A stretch of 21,796 nucleotides of DNA from DATLBY01 sp035526665. GTDB lineage: Bacteria; Acidobacteriota; Terriglobia; Bryobacterales; Bryobacteraceae. Made by a program: the position numbers and the translations under genes. The first letter of the stretch is position 1. Each line of letters opens with the position of its first letter. The DNA is taken from the NCBI GenBank assembly GCA_035526665.1, contig DATLBY010000186.1, positions 1 through 21,796 of the forward strand, in the 5' to 3' direction. Positions 1 to 7,258 of this stretch are shown piece by piece. Under the pieces are notes generated by a model, which was not told where the DNA came from, ran no database searches, and worked only from the letters and a program-made list of their open reading frames with translations.

Positions 1-2
1 TG

Positions 3-194
3 ATTGAAAAGACAAGGAAAGCCGGGGCAAAGGGCGCCAAGGTCTGCGGAGCGGGCGGGGGCGGATGCGTGTTCTTTCTGGTGGAACGCGGGGCGAAAGA
101 GCGGGTCAGCGAGTTGATCCGGCAAGCGGGGGCGGAGGTGCTGCCGGTGACGGTTGCTCCCAAGGGTGTTCGCATGCAAACCGCGCAAGGGTAA
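3..194 (+). CDS. GHMP-family sugar kinase, C-terminal fragment
   Basis: This is the last 63 codons of a gene that begins before the window; the open frame runs from the first bases to a TAA at 192-194. It contains CGAGGGGCVFF, the glycine-rich motif 3 of the GHMP kinase superfamily (galactokinase, heptose-7-phosphate kinase, mevalonate kinase), which lies near the C-terminus and helps shape the substrate site. In the family these are cytoplasmic enzymes that phosphorylate small sugars or isoprenoid precursors with ATP. The substrate cannot be told from this fragment; a sugar or heptose kinase fits this glycine-rich tail best. The CPBP gene starts 9 bases downstream, so the two are probably co-transcribed. 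The family call is fairly secure, the substrate is not. Confidence 0.75.
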   Translation: MEKTRKAGAKGAKVCGAGGGGCVFFLVERGAKERVSELIRQAGAEVLPVTVAPKGVRMQTAQG

Positions 195-203
195 TAAGGG
201 CAA

Positions 204-1076
204 ATGGAACTGACGCTTCCACGCGACAAGGTAGGCCTGATTCTTAAGATCGGGCTGTACGTTTTTCTTGCATTTGCCGGAATCGTCCTGTTTCCAGCCC
301 TTCTGCTGGGCGCGTCCTTCGGCTATCTGGTGGCAGCCGCGGGCGGCACCTTCGCTGCAGCGGCCGTTGCGAACGCCGTTACGGTCCGAGTGTTCGAGCG
401 GGGCCGCCTGAGCAACATCGGACTCGGCTGGGTCTCGGGATCGGGCCGGAATCTCTCCCTTGGTCTGCTGGGCGGTATAGGCGCGGCCTCGATTGTTCTG
501 CTGGTCCCCCTGGCGACCGGCATGGCAGACCTCCAGCCAGCCCCGGAGCAGGCCGGCGGCTTTCCCAGCCTGCTGTTCGTCTCCGTAGTGCTGCTGTTCG
601 GAGCGGTCGGCGAGGAGATGTTATTCCGCGGCTACGCGTTCCAAATCCTGATGGGCTCGATGGGCCGGTTCGCCACGATTCTGCCGGTAGCGATTCTGTT
701 CGCTCTGATGCATTCGAGCAATCAGAATGTCTCCAACCTAGGGCTGCTGAATACGTTCGGCTTTGGCATTGTTCTCGGGTACGCCGTAGCCCGTAGCGGC
801 GATTTATGGCTACCCATAGGCATTCACTTCGGCTGGAACTGGACGCTTCCGCTGTTTGGAGTCAATCTAAGCGGGTTTAGAATGGGTGTAACAGGAGTTG
901 TCCTGCACTGGAAGGTGGGCGAGCTCTGGAGTGGCGGCGGTTACGGGCCGGAAGCGAGCGTGCTTACGTCACTTGTGATCGTAGGCCTAATGATTTATCT
1001 GGTGAAAGCGCCCGTGAAACCGCAGCCGGGCCGCCTGACGTCCACAGAAGTGCAACCTGCCGCCCCGGAGTTCTGA
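204..1076 (+). CDS. CPBP family intramembrane metalloprotease
   Basis: A 290-residue polytopic membrane protein of the CPBP (CAAX protease and bacteriocin-processing, Abi) family. Hydrophobic segments lie at about 12-36, 40-60, 84-106, 121-140, 155-170, 180-197 and 252-268. The family's catalytic elements are all present: GEEMLFRGY gives the paired glutamates E137/E138 with R142, H170 sits in LMHSSNQN, and GIHFGWNW supplies H208. Members cleave substrates within the membrane; bacterial ones act in protein maturation, bacteriocin self-immunity or unknown processes, and the substrate here is unknown. The ATG at 204 has AAGGG just upstream at 196-200, with short spacing. The next gene begins 2 bases after the stop, which indicates one transcript with the following secreted protein and probably with the kinase upstream. 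Confidence 0.9.
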   Translation: MELTLPRDKVGLILKIGLYVFLAFAGIVLFPALLLGASFGYLVAAAGGTFAAAAVANAVTVRVFERGRLSNIGLGWVSGSGRNLSLGLLGGIGAASIVLLVPLATGMADLQPAPEQAGGFPSLLFVSVVLLFGAVGEEMLFRGYAFQILMGSMGRFATILPVAILFALMHSSNQNVSNLGLLNTFGFGIVLGYAVARSGDLWLPIGIHFGWNWTLPLFGVNLSGFRMGVTGVVLHWKVGELWSGGGYGPEASVLTSLVIVGLMIYLVKAPVKPQPGRLTSTEVQPAAPEF

Positions 1077-1078
1077 AT

Positions 1079-1864
1079 ATGCCGCGATCCTGGTTCTTAA
1101 TCCCGCTGCTATCCGTTTGCCTGGCCGCGGAGAGTAACAAGCTGACATTCGACCAGCGCGTCGAGATTGTCCGCGGGCTGATGGCGGAATATGCCACGGT
1201 AAAAGCGCCGCTTCCGCGAACCAAAAAGCCCCTCGAGTATGAAAGTAATGGGCGTTACGACAAGAAGCACTGGGATGAGATGGGAAAAGAGCTTGGCCCC
1301 GCGGCACGGGTGGGCGATCTGGTGCAGATCACCAAGGTAACGATCGAGGACGAGAAGATTCTGTTCGAGATCAACGGGGGCAACAGATCCAAGCGGAAGT
1401 GGTATCAAAATGTGGAGGTCGGGATGGGCAACAGCACGACGCCTATCCACTCCGGTCAAAACACGAACGCTCCCGCCGGCACCTATATCTCGCTTCTTTT
1501 TGGGAAGCCGGTCCCGCCAATGCAGGCGGCAGAGATCAAGAAGCTGCTGACGCCTATCCTGGATTTTGAAAAGAGGAGCGCGAGCGAGCAGGCCGTGGAA
1601 TCGATGCCGCCCGAGATCAAAGAGGCGGTGAAGGAAAATCGCGCCATCGAGGGGATGGATCGAAGTCAGGTCATTCTGGCGCTGGGAAAACCTCGGATGA
1701 AAACGCGCGAAACCAAGGACGGAGCCGACCTGGAGGATTGGATTTACGGGAATCCTCCGGGAAAAATGGTTTTCGTTACCTTTGATGGGACGAAAGTGGT
1801 AAAAGTGAAGGAAACATACGCCGGACTGGGCGGCCAGACCGCGCCTCCACTGCCGGCGCGGTGA
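1079..1864 (+). CDS. Secreted protein of unknown function, BamE-like C-terminus
   Basis: A 261-residue protein that I do not recognise as a whole. Residues 1-17 look like a short signal peptide (hydrophobic WFLIPLLSVCLA, cleavage near AAE), so it is probably periplasmic or exported. The middle (about 45-160) is rich in charged and beta-type sequence. Residues 185-245 resemble the SmpA/OmlA (BamE) fold: IEGMDRSQVILALGKP is followed by a W-Y strand (DLEDWIYGN) and a strand ending near VKVKET. That fold is used by small outer-membrane assembly lipoproteins and many unrelated exported proteins, so it does not fix a function. There is no lipobox: the only early cysteine (C14) lies inside the hydrophobic core. 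It starts 2 bases after the CPBP stop and is probably translated with it. Confidence 0.7.
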   Translation: MPRSWFLIPLLSVCLAAESNKLTFDQRVEIVRGLMAEYATVKAPLPRTKKPLEYESNGRYDKKHWDEMGKELGPAARVGDLVQITKVTIEDEKILFEINGGNRSKRKWYQNVEVGMGNSTTPIHSGQNTNAPAGTYISLLFGKPVPPMQAAEIKKLLTPILDFEKRSASEQAVESMPPEIKEAVKENRAIEGMDRSQVILALGKPRMKTRETKDGADLEDWIYGNPPGKMVFVTFDGTKVVKVKETYAGLGGQTAPPLPAR

Positions 1865-1872
1865 ACTATAAT

Positions 1873-1887
1873 CCCCAGAAACTGGGG
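1873..1887 (+). other. Small stem-loop after the secreted-protein gene
   Basis: A perfect 6-base-pair stem (CCCCAG at 1873-1878 with CTGGGG at 1882-1887) closes a 3-base AAA loop, starting 8 bases after the stop codon at 1864. No T-run follows, so it is not a standard intrinsic terminator. It could protect the 3' end of the upstream mRNA, or be chance. Confidence 0.3.
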
Positions 1888-1962
1888 TAGCCTCCCCACA
1901 TCCACTCTATTGCTGTGACCGCAGCTCCCTGCTATATTCCAGCCAGCTACCTTTGCATGCCT

Positions 1963-2892
1963 ATGAAGTTTCGATCCGCAATGCCTGTTTTGGCCGGCGC
2001 TACGCTGGTCTTCAGCTCGCTTGGATTTACCCAATCGACGCCTCCCAAGTCATTCATTGCAAAGGAGACCCTGATCACTCCCAAGGTAAAGCTCGGGTCT
2101 GAAAAAGACAAAGAGCTAAAACTGGGCGAGGACGAGACGGGCTGTAAAGACTCGGCGCTGCTGGCGCGAATTCCCGGATGCAGTATCATTCAGTGCGACA
2201 CCAAGGAAAATGACACGGTGGAGATTCAGGTAGGCGCATCGCAGGAGGGGGTACCGCAAAAAGAGTCAATGGATGGCGCCGCAGAAACTCTCTATTATCT
2301 CTGTCCCAACCGCATTACGCCCGCGCAAATCGTAAAATTGGCCGATGCATCGCTGGTAAAGGCTGGCTATAAAACGATTTACCACGGCAAGGATGGCGAC
2401 GACTTCCCTTTGCTGACCACCATGAAAGATGCCCAGTGGGTGCAGGTCTCCACCTACATGTACAACGACTTTGGGGCCTATATCCAGACAGCTATCCAGG
2501 TTCAGGCAGTGAATCACACGAATATAGAAGCGCTGCTCGAGGAAATGACGAAGACCGGCCGGGTGTCTCTCTTTGGCATCCGCTTCGAAAAGAATCAGTC
2601 GGACCTTCCGGCAGACTCAGATAAGATCCTGGCGGATGTTGTAGCCTTGCTGGTCCGGCAGCCCGAGTGGAAGATCCGTGTGGACGGCCACAGCGATCCA
2701 TTGGATGAGAAGGCTCCGAGTATCGCTTTATCGCAAAGCCGGGCCTCCGCAGTGGCAGGCTGGCTACTGGAACATGGAATCGACAAATCGCGGGTATCCA
2801 TTCAAGGTTACGGCGCCACAAAGCTGATGGGCGACAGCACCACGGAAGCAGGCCGCGAAAAAAACCGGCGAATTGAGTTGGTTAGGTTTTAG
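1963..2892 (+). CDS. OmpA family outer-membrane/peptidoglycan-binding protein
   Basis: A 309-residue exported protein. Residues 1-24 form a signal peptide (MKFRSAMPVLAGATLVFSSL, then GFTQ). Residues 203-309 are an OmpA C-terminal domain, which binds peptidoglycan and tethers the envelope: FEKNQSDLPADS opens it, VDGHSD (about 240-245) and SQSRASAVAGWL (about 257-268) form the usual core, and NRRIELV (301-307) closes it. Residues 30-200 are not the OmpA beta-barrel and I do not recognise them; they include three cysteines (C61, C73, C78) close together and C114. The ATG at 1963 gives the best signal peptide, but an ATG at 1957 and a GTG at 1915 are in frame and none has a clear ribosome site. 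The stop TAG overlaps the stop of the opposite BON gene. Confidence 0.85.
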   Translation: MKFRSAMPVLAGATLVFSSLGFTQSTPPKSFIAKETLITPKVKLGSEKDKELKLGEDETGCKDSALLARIPGCSIIQCDTKENDTVEIQVGASQEGVPQKESMDGAAETLYYLCPNRITPAQIVKLADASLVKAGYKTIYHGKDGDDFPLLTTMKDAQWVQVSTYMYNDFGAYIQTAIQVQAVNHTNIEALLEEMTKTGRVSLFGIRFEKNQSDLPADSDKILADVVALLVRQPEWKIRVDGHSDPLDEKAPSIALSQSRASAVAGWLLEHGIDKSRVSIQGYGATKLMGDSTTEAGREKNRRIELVRF

Positions 2893-3173
2893 GAGCCAAG
2901 AATACGTAGCTGATTGACTACGCTCTTTACGCCTTTTACTTTTTTGGCCAGCTTTTCAGCTTGCGATTTCTCTTTTTCGCGCTTCACCGTGCCCCGGAGC
3001 TCGACAACTCCGTTGGTCACCTTTACTTCCACATCGCGGCCGCCCACTTCGCGGTCGCCGGCGAGCTTGACGCGCACCTGATCGTAGATCGCATCGTCCG
3101 ACGTTGCCTTGTCGGCGGCAGCCAACGTGAAAGTCATCAGGATGAGCGCGAGAAACAGAGACAATATTCGCAT
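2889..3173 (-). CDS. BON-domain periplasmic protein
   Basis: A 94-residue protein with a signal peptide (MRILSLFLALILMTFTLAAA) followed by one BON domain covering about residues 25-92. The BON features are DQVRVKLAGD, then VEVKVTNGVVELRGTV (conserved glycine and V-x-L-x-G-x-V strand) and VKGVKSVVNQL. BON domains occur in OsmY-like and secretin-associated proteins and are thought to bind membranes or envelope components; the role here is unknown. The ATG at 3173 lies 1 base after the era stop (TAG, 3175-3177), so translation is probably coupled. A GTG at 3191 would add six residues and overlap era. It is the last gene of the phoH-ybeY-corC-era operon, and its TAA shares bases 2889-2892 with the OmpA stop from the other strand. 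Confidence 0.85.
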   Translation of the reverse strand: MRILSLFLALILMTFTLAAADKATSDDAIYDQVRVKLAGDREVGGRDVEVKVTNGVVELRGTVKREKEKSQAEKLAKKVKGVKSVVNQLRILGS

Positions 3174-3174
3174 A

Positions 3175-4095
3175 CTATTCGGAGTTACCACCCATTATGG
3201 TACGCCAGTCCAGCTCGTTGAGGAACTCAGGACTTTCGCGCCAGTTGCTTCGCACCTTGACGAATAGCTGAAGGAAGATCTTCCTGTCGAACAGAACTTC
3301 CATCTCCTGCCGCGCCAGCGTACCAACTTTCTTCAACATTGCGCCCTTAGAGCCAATGATGATGGCCTTCTGGCCTTCCCGCTCCACATAGATGGCTGCG
3401 GAGATGCGGAGCAGGCTCTTCTTCTCTTCCCAATTCTCAATCACGACGGCGACCGAGTGGGGCACCTCCTGCCGGGTCTCCCGCAGGATCTTCTCGCGAA
3501 TCAGTTCCGCGGCCATGAAGCGCTCGGGCTGATCGGTGATGTGGTCCGCCGGGAAGAAGGGAGGGCCCACAGGCAACTTGTTTAGAATAGCGGTCCGCAA
3601 TTCATCGAGGCCCACCGCCTTCAAGGCTGAGACCGGCAGGTACTCCTCGAAATCGACATGCTTGCGGTATTCTTCGATCAATGGCAGCAGCTGAGCTTTT
3701 TCGTTCACCCGGTCAATCTTATTGAGGACAAGAAAAGTGGAGGTTTCCGCCTTCTTGATCATGTCCAGGACCTGTGAATCCTCCGTCTGAAACGGGCGGG
3801 CCGCGTCGACTACGTAGAGCAGTAAATCGCGATCTTCCAGCGCCGTGCGGACCTCCACCATCATCCTGCGGTTGAAGAGCGTGTCCGACCTGTGAATTCC
3901 CGGTGTGTCCAGGAAGACGACCTGCGCGCCGGGAGCGGTGAGGACCCCCTGAATCACGGTTCGCGTGGTCTGCGGCTGCGCGGCAACGATAGAGAGCTTG
4001 GCGCCCACCAGGGCATTGAGCAGCGTGGATTTTCCGGCGCTGGGACGGCCCAGAATAGAGACGAAGCCCGACACAAAATCCGGACTTTTACTCAT
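3175..4095 (-). CDS. era: GTPase Era
   Basis: A 306-residue Era GTPase, the usual length. Era binds the 3' end of 16S rRNA and acts in 30S ribosome assembly. The GTPase motifs are G1 GRPSAGKST (16-24), G2 in QPQTTRT (about 40-46), G3 DTPG (63-66), G4 NKID (125-128) and G5 VSAL (155-158). The C-terminal KH RNA-binding domain has its GxxG in IIGSKGAMLKK (about 246-256). In G1 the common N-V is S-A, which should not affect nucleotide binding. The ATG at 4095 is chosen because the family begins just before the FVSILGRP strand; a longer frame to 4215 would run 40 residues into corC. The start overlaps the corC stop by 8 bases, with CTGGAG upstream, so the genes are coupled. Confidence 0.97.
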   Translation of the reverse strand: MSKSPDFVSGFVSILGRPSAGKSTLLNALVGAKLSIVAAQPQTTRTVIQGVLTAPGAQVVFLDTPGIHRSDTLFNRRMMVEVRTALEDRDLLLYVVDAARPFQTEDSQVLDMIKKAETSTFLVLNKIDRVNEKAQLLPLIEEYRKHVDFEEYLPVSALKAVGLDELRTAILNKLPVGPPFFPADHITDQPERFMAAELIREKILRETRQEVPHSVAVVIENWEEKKSLLRISAAIYVEREGQKAIIIGSKGAMLKKVGTLARQEMEVLFDRKIFLQLFVKVRSNWRESPEFLNELDWRTIMGGNSE

Positions 4096-5350
4096 GGGCG
4101 GGAGACTCCAGCTTTGAGAGGCGTACCTGCTCAACACGCAATGCGTTGGCGGCCAGCACTTCAATCCGGATACCGTCGCGCTCGACATGTTCGCCAGGCT
4201 GAGGAACGCGGCCAAGCCATTCGGTGACCAAACCTCCTATGGTGGTGGACTCGGGCTGCTCTTCCGGGCGGAATTCCAGCAGATCATGCAGGTGGTCTAC
4301 ATCGAAGCTACCGGAGACCGTGAAGCGGCCTTCCTGGTCTTTCTCCACATCGAGCGTGGGCTCGTGTTCATCGCGGATTTCGCCTACAATTTCCTCCACC
4401 ATATCTTCCATCGTCGCGAGACCGGCAGTGTTCCCATACTCATCGATGACGACGGCCATGTGGGCGCCATCCTGCTGCATCTCCCGCAGGAGGTCGTTAA
4501 CCGGCTTCGTTTCGGGCACCAGCCGGATAGGGCGGGTAACGTTGCTCACCTTTTGCATGGCGCGCTCGGCGTTTTCCAGTTCAAACATGTCGCGCACGTG
4601 AACAAATCCGGTGATGTGATCGATGGAACCCTGATAGACGGGAATCCGCGAAAACTGCTCGTGAATGACTAGCTGACGCAGATCTTCCAACGTAGCGTCC
4701 GCTGCGATCGATACAATATCGGGCCGCGGCGTCATTACTTCCCGGACCGTCTTGCTGCCAAAGGCGACGGCGGACTGAATCAGCTTGCGATCTTCCTCTT
4801 CGATGATTCCCTCCTCCGTGCCGGCTGAAATCAACGCCTCCAGATTTTCGGCCGGCGTAGAACCTTCCACGGCGGTCTGGTCCTCGTCCCCCAACTGCAT
4901 TAGAGATTGGACAAATTTGAGTAGTGCCGTGATTGGTCTTACCAGGATAGTCATGCCAATCAGAATGGGAACCAAGACGGCCATCCAGCGGCAGGCGGTG
5001 TGGCGATAGAGGAGCTGCGGAATGACGTAAGCAGTTGCCATCATCGTCAACCAGGAGAAAACGGCGGCTTCCAAAAGTGTTTGCACCGACAGCCCGGCGC
5101 TATTCGAGGTCAGGGAAAGGAAGAAGATGCCGAGGAACGCCAGCATACTGTGCTTGATAACGGAGAAGGCCAGGGCTCCGTTATCGGCCTTTAGCCCAAT
5201 CCGTTCTTCCAGAGTTTCCTTGAAGTACTCGAGGGACGGCAGCTCGCGCGTCCTCAGCCGTAAGGTCTCGAGGTAAAGCACCTGTGTCAGAGTTGCGAGA
5301 ACCAAAAAAAAGACAGAGGCAAGTATCAGGGTGAGTAGGGCGATGATCAT
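4088..5350 (-). CDS. HlyC/CorC family membrane protein (CNNM, CBS pair, CorC_HlyC)
   Basis: A 420-residue member of the hemolysin/CorC family. An N-terminal DUF21/CNNM membrane part has hydrophobic segments at about 3-25, 65-85, 93-116 and 122-142. A CBS pair follows (about 200-322), opening with TVREVMTPRPDIVSI and ending with VIDEYGNTAGLATMEDMVEE, and then a CorC_HlyC domain (about 335-415, GSFDVDHLHDLL to VPQPGEHVE). The family is linked to magnesium/cobalt homeostasis, probably as a transporter or its regulator. The CNNM part is more diverged than the CBS part. The gene overlaps ybeY by 4 bases (ATGA) and era by 8. A corC homologue beside ybeY and phoH is a widely conserved arrangement. 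The substrate is not shown by the sequence. Confidence 0.92.
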   Translation of the reverse strand: MIIALLTLILASVFFLVLATLTQVLYLETLRLRTRELPSLEYFKETLEERIGLKADNGALAFSVIKHSMLAFLGIFFLSLTSNSAGLSVQTLLEAAVFSWLTMMATAYVIPQLLYRHTACRWMAVLVPILIGMTILVRPITALLKFVQSLMQLGDEDQTAVEGSTPAENLEALISAGTEEGIIEEEDRKLIQSAVAFGSKTVREVMTPRPDIVSIAADATLEDLRQLVIHEQFSRIPVYQGSIDHITGFVHVRDMFELENAERAMQKVSNVTRPIRLVPETKPVNDLLREMQQDGAHMAVVIDEYGNTAGLATMEDMVEEIVGEIRDEHEPTLDVEKDQEGRFTVSGSFDVDHLHDLLEFRPEEQPESTTIGGLVTEWLGRVPQPGEHVERDGIRIEVLAANALRVEQVRLSKLESPAHE

Positions 5351-5793
5351 GCGTTCACCCGCTCAATCAGGGCCTGGGGGAGGCCAAGTTTTTTACGCCA
5401 GCGGCGCTCGCCGCGCGCCATTTCTCCTGAGTCGGACTCGTGATCCATTCCCATGAGATGCAGCACACCATGAAGCATCAGGATTTTGATTTCCGCCTCC
5501 AGGGAGTGACCGAATTCAGTCGCCTGGTCAGCCGCGCGATCCGCGGAGATTGCAATGTCGCCGAGAGGTCCCTCTGATTCGCCCGATGGAAACGACAGCA
5601 CGTCGGTAGGATAATCGTGGCCCAAAAATTCACGGTTCAGCCGCTGCAACTCGGCATCCCGGGTGATGAGACAAGTAAACGCGCGTTCCTGCGCGACCAT
5701 CCCAAACAAAACGTCTGCGAAGCCACGCAAGTCACGGCGGGCCAGCGTGCGCGGCGCCTGGCGGAATAAGAGCGAGATTTGCCGGAGTGGCAT
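5347..5793 (-). CDS. ybeY: Endoribonuclease YbeY (rRNA maturation factor)
   Basis: A 148-residue single-domain YbeY/UPF0054 metalloprotein. The family takes part in 16S rRNA 3'-end maturation and ribosome quality control. The signature HGVLHLMGMDH gives three metal-ligand histidines H108, H112 and H118 in the expected H-x3-H-x5-H spacing. The other conserved block, LNREFLGHDYPTDVLSFP (about 52-69), is also intact, followed by LGDIAIS. The ATG at 5793 lies 11 bases after the phoH stop with no obvious Shine-Dalgarno, which suggests translation is coupled to phoH. The downstream corC start overlaps the stop as ATGA. Confidence 0.96.
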   Translation of the reverse strand: MPLRQISLLFRQAPRTLARRDLRGFADVLFGMVAQERAFTCLITRDAELQRLNREFLGHDYPTDVLSFPSGESEGPLGDIAISADRAADQATEFGHSLEAEIKILMLHGVLHLMGMDHESDSGEMARGERRWRKKLGLPQALIERVNA

Positions 5794-5804
5794 GGATTCG
5801 GGAT

Positions 5805-6896
5805 TCAGGCGGTGGGAAATTCCAGCGTTCCATCCGGCAAGAGCGGGAGGAGATCGCTTCCGTCCACAGGAGATTCCGCCCCCTCGCTGGATGCTGCCGG
5901 TGTTTCGGGCGTGTCCGGGCCCAGTTTCAAATTGAGCTGCCGGTTCGCGCCGATCTGTTCGTTATAGCGTTCGTAAGCACGAACAATGCGCTGCACCAGG
6001 CTATGGCGTACGACGTCCTTCTCGTCAAAATAAACGAAGCTGATTCCTTCTACGCCGCGTAGCACATCGGTGACCTGGAGGAGTCCACTCTGACGGCCTG
6101 AGGGCAGATCTATCTGGGTCAAATCCCCAGTAACCACCATCTTGGAGTTGAACCCCTGGCGGGTGAGGATCATCTTCATCTGCTCGGGAGTGGTATTCTG
6201 CGCCTCATCCATAATGATGAAGCTGTCATTCAGGGTACGGCCGCGCATAAATGCTATGGGAGCAACCTCGATAACCGAGCGCTCAAGAAGCTTCTCTATT
6301 TTCTCCGCCTCGATCATCTCGTACAGCGCATCGTAGAGCGGACGAAGATAGGGATCGATTTTTTCCTGTAGAGTGCCGGGCAGAAAGCCCAGCTTTTCCC
6401 CGGCCTCCACCGCGGGGCGCGTGAGAATGATCCGGCTCACTTTTTTGTTCAGCAAGGCCGAAACAGCCATGGCGACAGCGAGGTAGGTCTTACCCGTGCC
6501 GGCAGGCCCGATGCCGAAGCTCAGATCATGACGTTCAATCGCATCGATGTAGCGGCGCTGGTTGATGGTCTTGGGGGCGAGGGTTTTTTTTCCGAAACTG
6601 CGCGATTTTCCGCTGACCACCAGGTTTCGCAGATTTACGGTTGGGTCACCGACCACCACGCGCAAAAAGCTGTTCAGATCGCCATTATTGAACACATGGC
6701 CTTCCGCCAGAAGAGTAGCGTAGTCGGTCAGAATGGCCTCGGCACGCAGGACCATGGCGTCTTCGCCTTCGATCTCAATGTGGTCGTGCGCGATCCGGGT
6801 CCGGACATTGAGGCCTGATTCCAGAAGCCGAATATTCTCATCACGCGTGCCAAACAGAGCTTCGATGCCGTTCGTAATCTGGACGCTAACTTTCAT
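5805..6896 (-). CDS. PhoH family ATPase (PhoL-like)
   Basis: A 363-residue PhoH-family P-loop ATPase. Residues about 1-100 are the N-terminal extension with a KH-like fold found in this branch (RTRIAHDHIEIEGED to VLRAEAIL). Walker A is GPAGTGKT (130-137), Walker B is IIMDEAQN (227-234), and TGDLTQIDLP (256-265) is a conserved family motif. Lying directly upstream of ybeY, it matches the PhoH/YbeZ (PhoL) member that partners YbeY in RNA metabolism. Residues from about 325 form a low-complexity tail rich in P, S, E and D. The ATG at 6896 fits the family N-terminus; no good Shine-Dalgarno is visible. It is the first gene of the five-gene operon ending with BON. Confidence 0.95.
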   Translation of the reverse strand: MKVSVQITNGIEALFGTRDENIRLLESGLNVRTRIAHDHIEIEGEDAMVLRAEAILTDYATLLAEGHVFNNGDLNSFLRVVVGDPTVNLRNLVVSGKSRSFGKKTLAPKTINQRRYIDAIERHDLSFGIGPAGTGKTYLAVAMAVSALLNKKVSRIILTRPAVEAGEKLGFLPGTLQEKIDPYLRPLYDALYEMIEAEKIEKLLERSVIEVAPIAFMRGRTLNDSFIIMDEAQNTTPEQMKMILTRQGFNSKMVVTGDLTQIDLPSGRQSGLLQVTDVLRGVEGISFVYFDEKDVVRHSLVQRIVRAYERYNEQIGANRQLNLKLGPDTPETPAASSEGAESPVDGSDLLPLLPDGTLEFPTA

Positions 6897-7002
6897 TCGT
6901 GAGAAGGGGGGACATGTACGGGCTCAGCAGGGGGATATGCGGTTTGCAACGAACCCGGTGCGACATCCGCTGGTGCGGACGCAGTGTAAACATCCACTGT
7001 CC

Positions 7003-7008
7003 AGTATA
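7003..7008 (-). promoter_or_regulatory. Possible extended -10 for the phoH-ybeY-corC-era operon
   Basis: On the minus strand the hexamer TATACT is preceded by CTGA, giving a near-consensus sigma-70 -10 element with a TG-type extension, 107 bases upstream of the phoH ATG. No convincing -35 lies 16-18 bases further upstream. The stretch from here to phoH holds nothing else that I can name. This is inference from a short motif only. Confidence 0.3.
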
Positions 7009-7017
7009 TCAGAGCGT

Positions 7018-7227
7018 CTACCGGAAACCGGGCGGCTTGGAGTTTCCGAGGTATCCGAAATGAGCTGGAGCATTCCCATGTTCGACAATTTCCACGTTCA
7101 TCGAAGCGGAATATGTTCTGGCCGCAATCGCGCTGGCCCCCGTCAAAAACAATGCGGCACGAGGAGTCGCTCTCCCCAAACCATTTCCTAAAACCTCCGA
7201 AATAAGACCCTGTTTTTCGCCCGTCAT
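7018..7227 (-). CDS. Possible small hypothetical protein
   Basis: A 69-codon open frame that nearly fills the 362-base gap between the YihY gene and phoH. I do not recognise the product. It has a slightly hydrophobic stretch (about 23-37, RAALFLTGASAIAAR) but no clear signal peptide or domain. No Shine-Dalgarno precedes the ATG at 7227, which is 31 bases after the yihY stop. Codon use looks mixed and less G+C-rich at third positions than the neighbours, which argues against a real gene. Its stop lies just upstream of the -10-like element of the phoH operon. It is kept as a low-confidence candidate because nothing else explains the gap. Confidence 0.22.
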   Translation of the reverse strand: MTGEKQGLISEVLGNGLGRATPRAALFLTGASAIAARTYSASMNVEIVEHGNAPAHFGYLGNSKPPGFR

Positions 7228-7258
7228 GGCCGTTTAGCTGGCTGACTCCCTCACTCGC

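Noticed and set aside
4096..4215. A 40-residue N-terminal extension of Era.
   Set aside because: The extension lies within corC in another frame, and Era proteins begin shortly before the G1 motif; ATG 4095 fits with its upstream CTGGAG.
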